Source: RGIG5612 sp045601405 (GTDB lineage Bacteria; Bacillota; Clostridia; Lachnospirales; Lachnospiraceae). From it: 64,000 bases of DNA. The notes beneath the pieces are model-generated. The model had not been told where the DNA came from. It did not search any database and saw only the letters and a list, made by a program, of their open reading frames with translations. The stretch covers positions 12,743 to 76,742 of the forward strand of contig JAZRZO010000084.1 of the NCBI GenBank assembly GCA_045601405.1. Direction: 5' to 3'. This document shows, in pieces, positions 1 to 7,748 of this stretch. The position numbers were made by a program, and so were the translations under genes. The stretch's first letter is position 1. Every line of letters starts with the position of its first letter.

Positions 1-1514
1 TGGTCGATCTTTTCAAAGACATAAAGGAACATATCGACCAGAGGGACAGCGTAAGTTGAAGCAGATCCGAAGATCGGCTGATATTGCTCGTTTTCAAGAC
101 CGTAGGCAGCGTAAAGAAGCTTTGCCTGCTCGATATCAATATCCAGAAACTCGGCAAACATACGCGGTGTATAGGGGTCGGTAAGGACATGTTTGTCATC
201 AACCTTAATTCCCGCCAGACCGGTTACTGTCTTAACTTCTTCTATCTTTTCAACTGCCTGAAGGATCTGCTTTTCGGCTTCAAAATTTCCGGAGGGGGTA
301 AGAATAACAACCTGAGTATCCATAGCGAAATTGTCATTTATTTTGTGATAAGCAGTACGGTTTTCCGACGGAATAAGCTCATCCACATCACCATCGGAAA
401 AAGCGTAGTTTACCTTTCCGGAAAGTATGATCGCAGGGATAAGAACAATGGCGAAAAGAATAACAAAAAGATACTTTTTTTTAACAAGGAATCTCCCCCA
501 GGCTTCAATGCTTGGGATCAGGCGGCGGTGCTGCGTCTTTTTCAGGGCCTTCGGGAATAACAGGATCAATCCCGGCATAAGAAGGAAGACGGTGAGCATG
601 CTGCAGATGATACCCTTGGCCAGAACAATGCCCATATCATATCCCAGGCGGAACTGCATTAAGGTCAGTGCCAGGAGTCCGGCAATTGTCGTAAGGCTTG
701 AGGATGAGATCTCGATAATAGACTTTGAGAGCGCTTCGATAAGTGCCTCTCGTTCATCTGAATGTAAGATGGCTTCATCCTGATAACGATGCGCGAAAAT
801 GATCGCGTAGTCAATAGCAAGAGCCAACTGCAGAATAACGGCGATCGTATTGGTTATCGAAGATATCTGGCCGAACCAGAAATTTGTTCCCATGTTCAAT
901 ATGGCGGCGACGATAAAAACGATCGCAAAGATAACAACCTCGAAGTAGCTTCTGGAGGTGAAGAGAAGAACGGCAAAAATGACGATACATGCCAATATGA
1001 GGATGCCGGTCATCTCCTGTGCCAGTTTCTTCTGAAAAGCGCCAAGATTCATGGTATAAATGTAGTTGTCATAGGGATCTGTAATACGATGGATACTGTT
1101 TATGACTTCATCGGCATCCGGATCGTCGAGAGACAGATCAATGAAGACAGTAAAGAGGGCAGAGGAGTTTTTATAGTGATCTTCTGTATCATCAAAGGTT
1201 ATATTTGAAATGTGGTCTACTTCAAGCAGCTGATCCCGGATTTCCAGCGCCTTATCGTACGTGACATTAGAGACCATGACATCAAGAAGGTCAAATGAGG
1301 AAAATTCCTCTTCCATGATCGTAAGTCCTCTCCGGGTTTCTGTGTTCGGAGGAAGATAGGAGGTCATATCGCTGTTTATCTTTACCTTGCCGATGGAAAA
1401 AATACAGAGAATGACTGCAGCTGCAAAGAAAATTATGATAATAAAACGAAAATCAACAATAATCTTCGCAACCCGGTAAATGATTGGTTTTTTATCAGAA
1501 TGCTGATCCGACAT
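1..1514 (-). CDS. MMPL/RND-family exporter, 3' end outside window
   Basis: The reading frame is open from the ATG at 1514 down to the left edge, giving about 504 residues without the C-terminus. An N-terminal membrane segment (about residues 22-39, rich in I and F) is followed by an extracytoplasmic loop of about 130 residues. A dense helix bundle follows (about 168-320), then a new membrane segment near 350 and a second loop, the usual half-repeat layout of RND exporters. The segment ALAIDYAIIF carries the Asp235-Tyr236 pair typical of MmpL-type proton relays. An AAGGAAAG ribosome site lies just upstream of the ATG. The family exports lipids, drugs or peptides using the proton gradient; the substrate here cannot be told. 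Plus-strand frames over this region are antisense shadows. Confidence 0.9.
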   Translation of the reverse strand, partial: MSDQHSDKKPIIYRVAKIIVDFRFIIIIFFAAAVILCIFSIGKVKINSDMTSYLPPNTETRRGLTIMEEEFSSFDLLDVMVSNVTYDKALEIRDQLLEVDHISNITFDDTEDHYKNSSALFTVFIDLSLDDPDADEVINSIHRITDPYDNYIYTMNLGAFQKKLAQEMTGILILACIVIFAVLLFTSRSYFEVVIFAIVFIVAAILNMGTNFWFGQISSITNTIAVILQLALAIDYAIIFAHRYQDEAILHSDEREALIEALSKSIIEISSSSLTTIAGLLALTLMQFRLGYDMGIVLAKGIICSMLTVFLLMPGLILLFPKALKKTQHRRLIPSIEAWGRFLVKKKYLFVILFAIVLIPAIILSGKVNYAFSDGDVDELIPSENRTAYHKINDNFAMDTQVVILTPSGNFEAEKQILQAVEKIEEVKTVTGLAGIKVDDKHVLTDPYTPRMFAEFLDIDIEQAKLLYAAYGLENEQYQPIFGSASTYAVPLVDMFLYVFEKID

Positions 1515-1634
1515 GAAGCTTTCCTTATTATTTAGCTGCATATAAATATACACTAATCTCCGGATAAAATCCATGAAAACAGATATTGTTTTGCATAGAA
1601 CAGCGGTTATGGATCGCTTGTTTAGATTTTTTCG

Positions 1635-1783
1635 TTATGAAGAAGACAGGGAACTGTTCCCTGTCTCCTTTTTTAGATCATCAACTGAAGGGCTACCACT
1701 ACCACCGCAGGCAGTGAGCAATGTGCCAAAAATAACAGTACTGTAAGGATAACAGCGATCGGCATTTTCTGACCGTAATGCAT
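1635..1783 (-). pseudogene. Frameshifted micro-lipoprotein
   Basis: From the ATG at 1783 the frame encodes a hydrophobic start (MPIAVILTVLLF) and stops at 1673. After a run of five T, a second frame continues the signal peptide into a perfect lipobox (LLTACGG) and a short polar tail, stopping at 1635. Adding one T to the run gives a 49-residue lipoprotein with a normal signal peptide. The total length of 149 nt is one short of a codon multiple, consistent with one lost base. It could be a sequencing or assembly slip, a true pseudogene, or a phase-variable homopolymer. The AAGGAAG ribosome site sits only about 2 nt from the ATG, which is too close to be convincing. Confidence 0.4.
1645..1674 (+). 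terminator. Possible rho-independent terminator, plus strand
   Basis: A near-perfect dyad (GACAGGGAA / TTCCCTGTC with a 3-base centre, 1645-1665) is followed by six T at 1669-1674. No plus-strand gene is visible upstream, so it may block antisense transcription or be a mobile palindromic repeat. It overlaps the tail of the frameshifted lipoprotein frame. Confidence 0.35.
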
Positions 1784-1823
1784 TACTTCCTTGCCGGATA
1801 ATAATTTTAACTGATAAATATAG

Positions 1824-1890
1824 AAAAAATGTATCACAGAACCGGCGCAGGGAGTGGATTTTTCTTCTCCTCAGAACCTGTGCCGGTTCT
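1824..1890 (-). terminator. Terminator of the CI/LexA-type repressor gene
   Basis: Arms of 14 bases at 1877-1890 and 1838-1851 pair with a single G-T wobble, separated by about 25 bases. On the minus strand the stem is followed by a run of six T (A run at 1824-1829). One arm lies within the last codons of the repressor gene, so stop codon and terminator overlap. The long loop lowers certainty. Confidence 0.5.
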
Positions 1891-2509
1891 CGACGACGAT
1901 CCCAAGTATCCGGAGTCGATTAAGTTCTTTTCTTCCCTGAAAGAAAAGGGGATCATGATCTGGATTAAAAGGAAGAAGTGTAACAGAGGAATTCCGTTTG
2001 ATCAGCTTCTTGACGGTAACATCGCAATCGTCGATAACAGCGGTCACAATATCGCCGGAATCGGCAGTCTCCTGTTTTCGGAAGATTACAATGTCTCCAT
2101 TTAAAATAGTCGGCTCCATGCTGTTTCCCTTAACGAGAAGCGCGCCATACTCCCCCTTCCAGTTCTTCGGGATATCCACAAAGTTTGTGATATTGGTAAT
2201 TGCTTCAATAGGAACTCCGGCGGCGATATTGCCGTATACAGGAATCTGCTTCGTGTTATTGCGGTTTATGCTTTCCAGCTCTTCTGTATTGAGAAGGCGG
2301 GCAGTAACATTACTCTTTCCAAGCAGATAGTCAGAGCTGACATTAAACACATCGCACAGCCGTTCCAGCTTTTCAAAATCCGGCTGACGCTTCCCAAGCT
2401 CATATTGTGATATCGTTTGCTTGTTCACATGGATGATATTTGCAACATCCTCTTGAGTATAATCACATTGTTCTCTTAATGATCTTAATCGTTCGCTAAA
2501 ACCAGACAT
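1871..2509 (-). CDS. CI/LexA-type repressor, XRE helix-turn-helix plus S24 self-cleaving domain
   Basis: This is a 212-residue protein starting at the ATG at 2509, preceded by AGAAGGGA; longer in-frame starts would run past its own promoter. Residues 5-62 form an XRE helix-turn-helix (YTQEDVANII, then SQYELGKRQP). Residues 88-212 form an S24 peptidase-like domain with an Ala97-Gly98 cleavage site in NIAAGVP, nucleophile Ser130 in GNSMEPT, and Lys167 in VTVKKL. The Ser-Lys spacing of 37 is that of LexA. Known role of the family: DNA-damage-responsive or phage-like repressors that inactivate themselves by cleavage. It is divergent from the small XRE gene at 2612 with interleaved promoters, suggesting a bistable or SOS-linked switch for the neighbouring region (inference). 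Confidence 0.88.
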   Translation of the reverse strand: MSGFSERLRSLREQCDYTQEDVANIIHVNKQTISQYELGKRQPDFEKLERLCDVFNVSSDYLLGKSNVTARLLNTEELESINRNNTKQIPVYGNIAAGVPIEAITNITNFVDIPKNWKGEYGALLVKGNSMEPTILNGDIVIFRKQETADSGDIVTAVIDDCDVTVKKLIKRNSSVTLLPFNPDHDPLFFQGRKELNRLRILGIVVENRHRF

Positions 2510-2539
2510 GCTGTATTCCCTTCTGTTGAGTATTGTTCG

Positions 2540-2568
2540 TTGACAATTATAAACAGAGCGATTATCAT
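2540..2568 (+). promoter_or_regulatory. Promoter for the small XRE gene
   Basis: Consensus -35 TTGACA at 2540-2545, a 17-base spacer, and -10 TATCAT at 2563-2568. Transcription would begin near 2575, which rules out the longer frame starting at 2540 and supports the TTG start at 2612. Confidence 0.7.
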
Positions 2569-2574
2569 GTTCAA
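2546..2574 (-). promoter_or_regulatory. Promoter for the CI/LexA-type repressor
   Basis: On the minus strand, -35 TTGAAC (2574-2569), a 17-base spacer and a perfect -10 TATAAT (2551-2546). It overlaps the opposing promoter almost fully, so the two polymerases must compete. GAGTATT-containing sites at 2528-2539 and 2585-2595 flank the pair and are candidate operators. Confidence 0.7.
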
Positions 2575-2611
2575 TAAACGAAATGAGTATTTTCGAAGGG
2601 GAGAAGAGAGA

Positions 2612-2806
2612 TTGGACAGGGGGAAAATTGCAGAACAGCTGGTTGCTTTGCGTGGAGACAAGAAGCAGGAGGAGATCGCAAAGGAACTGGGTGTAACTGT
2701 AGCTTCCATTTCCGACTATGAAGAAGGAATCCGAATTCCAAATGATGCACTGAAGATCAAAATGGCTGATTACTACGGCACAACAGTGGAGCAATTATTT
2801 TTTTAA
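2612..2806 (+). CDS. Small XRE-family helix-turn-helix regulator
   Basis: This is a 64-residue protein. TTG at 2612 is chosen because GGGGAGAAGAGAG lies just before it, the protein then begins exactly at the HTH domain (GKIAEQLVALR), and the mapped promoter lies at 2540-2568. The HTH spans about residues 5-60 (QEEIAKELGVTVASISDYE) and ends with the hydrophobic EQLFF tail usual for stand-alone XRE proteins. Being divergent from a self-cleaving repressor, it recalls a Cro-like partner (inference). It is the last gene before the zinc-ribbon array, so it could control it. Confidence 0.75.
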   Translation: MDRGKIAEQLVALRGDKKQEEIAKELGVTVASISDYEEGIRIPNDALKIKMADYYGTTVEQLFF

Positions 2807-2826
2807 CCCTTAAGTAAACAAAATGA

Positions 2827-2846
2827 TTATACCGAGAGTATAACTC
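2827..2846 (+). promoter_or_regulatory. Operator-like inverted repeat upstream of the zinc-ribbon array
   Basis: TTATAC and GTATAA arms (2827-2832 and 2838-2843) flank CGAGA; the overlapping GAGTATAACTC (2836-2846) is itself a GAGT/ACTC dyad. The GAGTAT core also occurs at 2528 and 2585 beside the divergent promoters, hinting at one regulator for all three sites. Confidence 0.35.
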
Positions 2847-2886
2847 ACCTAAAAAAACCAGAATGAGAGTGAGTAGTGGTAGTTAT

Positions 2887-3858
2887 ATGAAATTTAAAGG
2901 GATAAAAAATCAGATAAAAAAGACGGCAAGGTTCGTTATCGCAGGGGGGTTCATTGTTTTTATGACATGTGTCACAGTATGTGCGGACGATGGCGTTACT
3001 TGGCAAACAGACCCGGGAAAGGTGGTTCTTGATGATCCGCCGGTTGCTTTATCTTTGCCGGGATATGACCATGTCGTTACAAGGGCAAATGTATATGAAA
3101 AAGCGGATGCAATTAGTTGTTTAGGGATGAGCGCAGAGGAATTTCTTGAATCTATGACACAAGAATATTCATACATTTATGCTTGGGATTATAACTATAC
3201 AAAAGAGTTTCAGTTGCAACATTACTTTGATGATGAATCTAAAGATGTTATTTCTCTTAATGGCATGTCAGACGAAGAAATTGAAGAGAAAGTGTCAAGG
3301 GCTATAAATGTGGACCCAAAGTCGGACGGGGTCGAGATATTTGATGGAGAGGTTTATAGTTCCCTGACAGGAGATAAGTATTATCTGTGCAGATTGGAGC
3401 CAAAGGAGTCAATAGACAATTTAATTAGTTATGGAATGGTTACGGTCAGGGAAAATCATATATATTGGTTTTATTTGACAAATTTAAATGGTGAAGCACC
3501 AAAACAGGAATTGAAAAATATCATTGACAGCGTTGAATATTTTGATGAACTGGCAAAAGACCCTTCAAGGGCGGACAATGGACACCAGTCCGATAGTTCG
3601 AAAGGGTGGATTTATTATTTGTCTGTCCCGATAGCAGCCACAATAGCAGGAACTCTGGGTGGAATAGTAGGGAGAAAAAGGAAGAGAAAGGCTGCAAAAG
3701 AACAGGCGAGGCTTGAAGCAGAACAGGCAATGAAGGAACAGGAACAGAATGCAGATGAATCCGTAGAACGGGAAAATCCTGATAATAAATCTCAATGGGT
3801 CTGTGACGAAGAGCCTGAGGAGGAAGAATTTGGGGAGAGTGAAAACCTTTTGCCGTAA
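2887..3858 (+). CDS. Secreted-domain membrane protein with acidic coiled cytoplasmic tail
   Basis: A 323-residue protein with no recognised family. Residues 1-33 form a signal peptide (basic start, FVIAGGFIVFMTCVTVCA). An extracellular domain of about 210 residues follows. One membrane helix near residue 245-265 (SVPIAATIAGTLGGIVG) is stopped by RKRKRK. The cytoplasmic tail is helical and charged (EQARLEAEQAMKEQEQ) and ends in a glutamate-rich stretch. The last 60 residues are nearly identical to the tail of the gene at 3839. An upstream ATG at 2863 is possible, but the 2887 start gives the cleaner signal peptide. First gene of the zinc-ribbon array; the stop overlaps the next gene by 20 nt. 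Function unknown. Confidence 0.8.
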   Translation: MKFKGIKNQIKKTARFVIAGGFIVFMTCVTVCADDGVTWQTDPGKVVLDDPPVALSLPGYDHVVTRANVYEKADAISCLGMSAEEFLESMTQEYSYIYAWDYNYTKEFQLQHYFDDESKDVISLNGMSDEEIEEKVSRAINVDPKSDGVEIFDGEVYSSLTGDKYYLCRLEPKESIDNLISYGMVTVRENHIYWFYLTNLNGEAPKQELKNIIDSVEYFDELAKDPSRADNGHQSDSSKGWIYYLSVPIAATIAGTLGGIVGRKRKRKAAKEQARLEAEQAMKEQEQNADESVERENPDNKSQWVCDEEPEEEEFGESENLLP

Positions 3859-4801
3859 CTGTGGGAGTCATATACAAGAGGGGGATCGGTACTGCATGGA
3901 ATGCGGTGCTGAGATTCAGAAATCATTCGGAGGTGTGAAAAAAAGCTATAACGCTGTGGGTAAACCGGGAAAGCGTCTTAAATGGATAATCCCTCTGGCA
4001 GCAGTATTGATAGTTGTGATAATTGTCATTTTCGCCGCAACCGGAAGCAAGGGATATAAAGGAAGCAAGAGATATAAGAAACCGATAGACTTGTACTTTA
4101 AGGCAATAGAAACCCAAGATATAAAATACCTCTATAAGGTATATCCGAAATATTGGCAGGATGGGTATATAGACATATTTGGAGAAGAAGGGCTGGAGTG
4201 GGCATTTGAGGATGATATTGAATATGTACTGGATGAGTTTGGCTGTGGAGATAAAGTCAAGATCATATCTGTTATTAGCAAAGTAAAAAAGGTTAGCAGG
4301 AGTGAATTAGACAATCTTTATTTGTATGGTTTTTTATTAGAGGAGTATTACGGCAGAGATTATATAGATAAACTAATAAAAGAAGCCGTTACGGTGGACG
4401 TATCTTATATAGTGATCGGTTCAGAAGGTATTGGAAGCTGTAAGGAAGCATGGCTTGTAGTTAAGGAGAAGGGTGATTGGAAGATTAACAGGCTCGGAGT
4501 AACAATAGTCACAGACTCCTTATACTACAGTTTCACAAAAACAAAATGGTGGATTGTCATTATATATTTCGTTGTACTATGTGTAATCGCCCTTATTGTG
4601 GTTGGTATAGTTAGGTGGAAAAGGAAGAAACGGGCTGCAAAAGAACAGGCGAGGCTTGAAGCAGAACAGGCAATGAAGGAACAGGAACAGAATGCAGATG
4701 AATCCGTAGAGCGGGAAAATTCTGGTAATAGATCTCAATGGGACTGTGACGAAGAGCCTGAAGAGGAAGAACCTGAGGAGAGTGAAAATGTTTTGCCATA
4801 A
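3839..4801 (+). CDS. Zinc-ribbon membrane protein, two helices, duplicated unit A
   Basis: A 320-residue protein starting at GTG 3839 inside the end of the previous gene; the zinc ribbon then begins at once (FCRNCG ... YCMECG, two CxxC knuckles). A helix near residues 53-73 (WIIPLAAVLIVVIIVIF) leads to an extracellular domain with an alpha+beta, DUF4878-like feel (conserved phrases PIDLYFKAIE and LVVKEKGDWKI). A second helix near 240-262 leads to the same charged coiled tail as the gene at 2887. The protein thus has cytoplasmic ends and one outside domain. It is about 943 bp out of phase with its paralogue at 4788. The zinc ribbon is inferred from Cys spacing; partner unknown. Confidence 0.8.
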   Translation: MKTFCRNCGSHIQEGDRYCMECGAEIQKSFGGVKKSYNAVGKPGKRLKWIIPLAAVLIVVIIVIFAATGSKGYKGSKRYKKPIDLYFKAIETQDIKYLYKVYPKYWQDGYIDIFGEEGLEWAFEDDIEYVLDEFGCGDKVKIISVISKVKKVSRSELDNLYLYGFLLEEYYGRDYIDKLIKEAVTVDVSYIVIGSEGIGSCKEAWLVVKEKGDWKINRLGVTIVTDSLYYSFTKTKWWIVIIYFVVLCVIALIVVGIVRWKRKKRAAKEQARLEAEQAMKEQEQNADESVERENSGNRSQWDCDEEPEEEEPEESENVLP

Positions 4802-5465
4802 CTGTGGGAGTTATATACAAGAGGGGGATCGGTACTGCATGGAATGCGGCGCTGAGGTTCAGAATTCATCCGGAGGAATGAAAAAAAGCTATAGCGCTGC
4901 GGGTAAACCGGGAAAGCGTCTTAAATGGATAATCCCTCTGGCAGCAGTATTGATAGTTGTGATAATTGTCATTTTCGCCGCAACCGGAAGTAATGGATAT
5001 AAGAAACCGATAGACTCGTACTTTAAGGCAATTGAAACCCAAAATATAAAATACCTTTATAAGGCATACGCGCAATATTGGCAGAATGAGTATGTAGGTT
5101 TTACAGGAGGAGAAGGATTCCTGGAGGAGTGCTTTGAAGAAGATATTGAAGATGAACTGCATGAGTATGGATGTGGAGATAAAGTCAAGATCAAATATAC
5201 TATTAACAGAGTAAGAAAGGCTAACAGAAGTGAATTAGAAGAGGTAAAGGACGATCTTTATTCATTTGATCACGAAGAGTTTGATTACGACAGAGATAAT
5301 GTAGATAAAATAATAAAAGCGGCCGTTACGGTGGATGTAGCTTATACAGTAACCGGTCCGGAAGATATTGAAAGCTATACGATAACATGGCTTGTAGTGA
5401 AGGAGAAGGGTGATTGGAGGATTCACAGGGGAGGATATATGGATAATTCTTTTTTTGAACTTTAA
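4788..5465 (+). CDS. Zinc-ribbon membrane protein, duplicated unit B, lacking the C-terminal helix and tail
   Basis: 225 residues; ATG 4788 follows GAGGAGA with 6-nt spacing, and the zinc ribbon (FCHNCG, YCMECG) starts at residue 2. The ribbon, linker, helix (WIIPLAAVLIVVIIVIF) and the first part of the outside domain are almost identical to the gene at 3839. Unit B lacks a five-residue stretch after the helix and ends after the outside domain (LVVKEKGDWRI), without the second helix or charged tail. It is therefore single-pass with a cytoplasmic zinc ribbon. The two copies look like a recent tandem duplication that is diverging in the outside domain. Confidence 0.8.
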   Translation: MFCHNCGSYIQEGDRYCMECGAEVQNSSGGMKKSYSAAGKPGKRLKWIIPLAAVLIVVIIVIFAATGSNGYKKPIDSYFKAIETQNIKYLYKAYAQYWQNEYVGFTGGEGFLEECFEEDIEDELHEYGCGDKVKIKYTINRVRKANRSELEEVKDDLYSFDHEEFDYDRDNVDKIIKAAVTVDVAYTVTGPEDIESYTITWLVVKEKGDWRIHRGGYMDNSFFEL

Positions 5466-5510
5466 TAAAATAGGAATAAACAAATAATTTAAAAGAAAGA
5501 GGGATGTTAT

Positions 5511-6299
5511 ATGTATTGTCCAAATTGCGGAGATTTAATAAGAGACGGGGCAAGCTTTTGTCCGGACTGCGGTATCAAAATAGAGTATTATCCTGAAGAT
5601 GACAGGTCGGATCTATTCGATAGTCCGCCGGAAGATGAAATGGAATACGATCATCCGCGAGGCGGGTTTTCAGGTGGTAGTAAAGAATACTATGATCCCA
5701 TACCTGTTAAAAAAGGTGACACCAGGTGGCCGGCAAGAATCGGGGTAATGGGGATATTCTACTTTATCTTCTATCTTTTCTGGGTAGTAGCTAAAGTTTT
5801 ATACATTTATATTTTTACTGAGGGGACTCTGTTAAGCATACAGGCAGCGGATGTTTTTTGCCCGATCTTAGTGAGTCTGGTACCTTTGGTTTACTTTTTG
5901 CATACAAAAAAACTGGCTTTCCTGACCGCCATCCCTATGGTTGCAATTACAGTATTTGAGATTGTTAATTCCTTGAATACATTAATGCCTATGACGCCTA
6001 CCAATTTTGGATTAGCTGTGTTCCCGGCTTTTTTCTCTATAGTCTTCGTAATACTGTATATTGTCCAAATGATCGTAAGGCCGTATAGTTCAGCATTAAG
6101 TGTTATTTACCTGATCGTTTCTATAGTCGGCAGAGTTATAACAGGAATATTCCTTGTAGTTGTACTAATTGAAGCCATAGCAGCAACAGATAATTATAGT
6201 ATTGTATATTCAATTGCACAAACATTTTATTATATCGCTTCGGTTTTCGCTATGATTGGGTATACCATGGCGATGTTTAACGCAAGAAAATCTGAATGA
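5511..6299 (+). CDS. Zinc-ribbon protein with about six transmembrane helices
   Basis: 262 residues. An N-terminal zinc ribbon (YCPNCG, FCPDCG) at residues 2-22 is followed by an acidic, disordered linker of about 50 residues (EDD, PPEDEME). About six hydrophobic helices then run from residue 77 to the end. The ribosome site GAAAGAGGGATG lies 5' of the ATG. No enzymatic motif is visible; the membrane part resembles small uncharacterised zinc-ribbon membrane proteins of Clostridia. The cytoplasmic ribbon plus membrane bundle fits a scaffold or docking role in the array (inference). Confidence 0.8.
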   Translation: MYCPNCGDLIRDGASFCPDCGIKIEYYPEDDRSDLFDSPPEDEMEYDHPRGGFSGGSKEYYDPIPVKKGDTRWPARIGVMGIFYFIFYLFWVVAKVLYIYIFTEGTLLSIQAADVFCPILVSLVPLVYFLHTKKLAFLTAIPMVAITVFEIVNSLNTLMPMTPTNFGLAVFPAFFSIVFVILYIVQMIVRPYSSALSVIYLIVSIVGRVITGIFLVVVLIEAIAATDNYSIVYSIAQTFYYIASVFAMIGYTMAMFNARKSE

Positions 6300-6367
6300 G
6301 TAATTCAGGAATAATGCGAAGGGGAATTATTGTGATTTATGTAAAATATTAAATGTGGGGGAGTAGT

Positions 6368-6820
6368 ATGGCTGTTTTTGAAGATTTTAAAACTAAAATA
6401 ACAAAAGGAGGCAGGGCTGCCATTCAGAGGACAAAAGAACTGACGGAAACGGCAAGGATCAATTCAGCGATATCCGAAACAAGAAGACAGGTAAATAATC
6501 TGTATAAACTTATAGGTCAGGAAATATATGCCACCTATCAGAATGATCCTTTTCCGGCGGTAGCGGAACAGATAAGAAATATAACAGAGCTGAATAAGTT
6601 GATTGCGGAATACCAGGAACAGATAAGGCAGATCAATGCTGTTGTTATCTGCCCTCAGTGTAACACCAAGTCAAAACCGGATGTGACATTCTGCACGGAA
6701 TGCGGGTACAAACTCTCACAGGTTTCGGTAATACAGGCAGCAGATTTTTGTACAGGATGCGGAGCGCCTGTAAGCGCGGATATGAATTTTTGCAGCATTT
6801 GTAGAAAAAAGCTTCGTTAA
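6368..6820 (+). CDS. Coiled-coil protein with two C-terminal zinc ribbons
   Basis: 150 residues, starting at ATG 6368 behind GGGGGAG; the frame's earlier ATG at 6353 has no ribosome site. Residues 1-90 are helical and amphipathic with heptad-like spacing (INSAISETRRQVNNLYKLIG, later LNKLIAEYQEQIRQI). They are followed by two zinc ribbons (ICPQCN/FCTECG and FCTGCG/FCSICR). No membrane segment or signal is visible, so it is cytoplasmic. It is a plausible soluble bridge between the membrane zinc-ribbon proteins through its coiled coil (inference). Confidence 0.8.
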   Translation: MAVFEDFKTKITKGGRAAIQRTKELTETARINSAISETRRQVNNLYKLIGQEIYATYQNDPFPAVAEQIRNITELNKLIAEYQEQIRQINAVVICPQCNTKSKPDVTFCTECGYKLSQVSVIQAADFCTGCGAPVSADMNFCSICRKKLR

Positions 6821-6884
6821 TCATTAGAGAATATTGAAGGACAGTATTCCCGGAATATATAAGATTGGGAAAAGGAGATATCAG

Positions 6885-7700
6885 GTGTTTTGCAAAAAGT
6901 GTGGGAGAAAGATAAAACCGGAAAGTAGAAAGTGTCCATATTGTAATGAGGCACAGGTTACCCTTGTTGAATCTAAATTCTTTGATGGAACAGATGAGGT
7001 TTTTTATAAATCGTGGACCGGGGATGGTCAGCCGGTAGAAGCCGGAAGGAACTACGATCATTCGAGGACGGAAGCGGATAGGGAAAAGAACAGAAGAATA
7101 CAAAAAGAAATTGAGTCATTACAGCAACAAAATGAGACTATTCTGAAAAATCTCTTTAAACAAAAAAAGAGATCAGTAATAACAATGGCAGTAGCTTTGT
7201 TTGCTTTACTCATTGCAATTGTATTAGGAGTTATATCTGTTGTAAAAGTAAATAATATACAGAGAATGATCGCTGAGGAGCAAATGCAGACGACAGATCA
7301 TGAGGAGATAGAACAGCAGATACAGGAACAAAATGCAACTGATTCTTTTATCAATGACAGCGGAGACTTGTCTATGGATATTGCCGGAACATGGGTCGAT
7401 AGACAAAATCCTGATAACACAATCGATTTTTGTCCAGATTGCACGTGCACATATCGTAGTAAGCAATATGGAACATCGAAAGGCGAATATAAGGTTGAGA
7501 AAGATAAACAGATCAAAATTAAATTGTATAACCATCAGAAGGAATATTCCGGGAAAATAAGAGACGAGAAAATGGAAATTGACGGCAAAATATATGAAAG
7601 AAGAGCTAATAATGATCCATCGGCTCAGAAACCGGATAATGACGGGTCAGATAATAAAGAAGAAGATTGGCAAGATAGCGGAAATCAGCCTGTGGGGTGA
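6885..7700 (+). CDS. Zinc-ribbon single-pass membrane protein with secreted beta domain
   Basis: 271 residues from GTG 6885, which sits after AAGGAGATATCAG; the longer frame from 6834 has no such site. Zinc ribbon at residues 2-22 (FCKKCG, KCPYCN), a charged coiled linker (KNRRIQKEIESLQQQNE), and one helix near 100-125 (VITMAVALFALLIAIVLGVIS). Outside the cell a coiled stretch leads to a small beta domain (AGTWVDRQNPDNTIDF ... GEYKVEKD) that recalls lipocalin-like or DUF5640-type folds, and then a disordered acidic tail. The topology matches the other array members: metal knuckle inside, sensor-like domain outside. Confidence 0.78.
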   Translation: MFCKKCGRKIKPESRKCPYCNEAQVTLVESKFFDGTDEVFYKSWTGDGQPVEAGRNYDHSRTEADREKNRRIQKEIESLQQQNETILKNLFKQKKRSVITMAVALFALLIAIVLGVISVVKVNNIQRMIAEEQMQTTDHEEIEQQIQEQNATDSFINDSGDLSMDIAGTWVDRQNPDNTIDFCPDCTCTYRSKQYGTSKGEYKVEKDKQIKIKLYNHQKEYSGKIRDEKMEIDGKIYERRANNDPSAQKPDNDGSDNKEEDWQDSGNQPVG

Positions 7701-7748
7701 TAGCTGTTTTCGATATATCGTGATAATCGGACAGAGAGAGAAATAACA

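Noticed and set aside
84..1208. Three plus-strand open frames over the left 1.2 kb
   Set aside because: They lie antisense to the MMPL gene, whose minus-strand frame is continuous with family motifs and a ribosome site.
2540..2611. Longer N-terminus for the small XRE gene
   Set aside because: The region contains the gene's own promoter, so it cannot be in the message.
3691..4660. CRISPR-like or insertion-sequence explanation of the repeated DNA
   Set aside because: The repeats are protein-coding, only two copies, without spacers or terminal inverted repeats.
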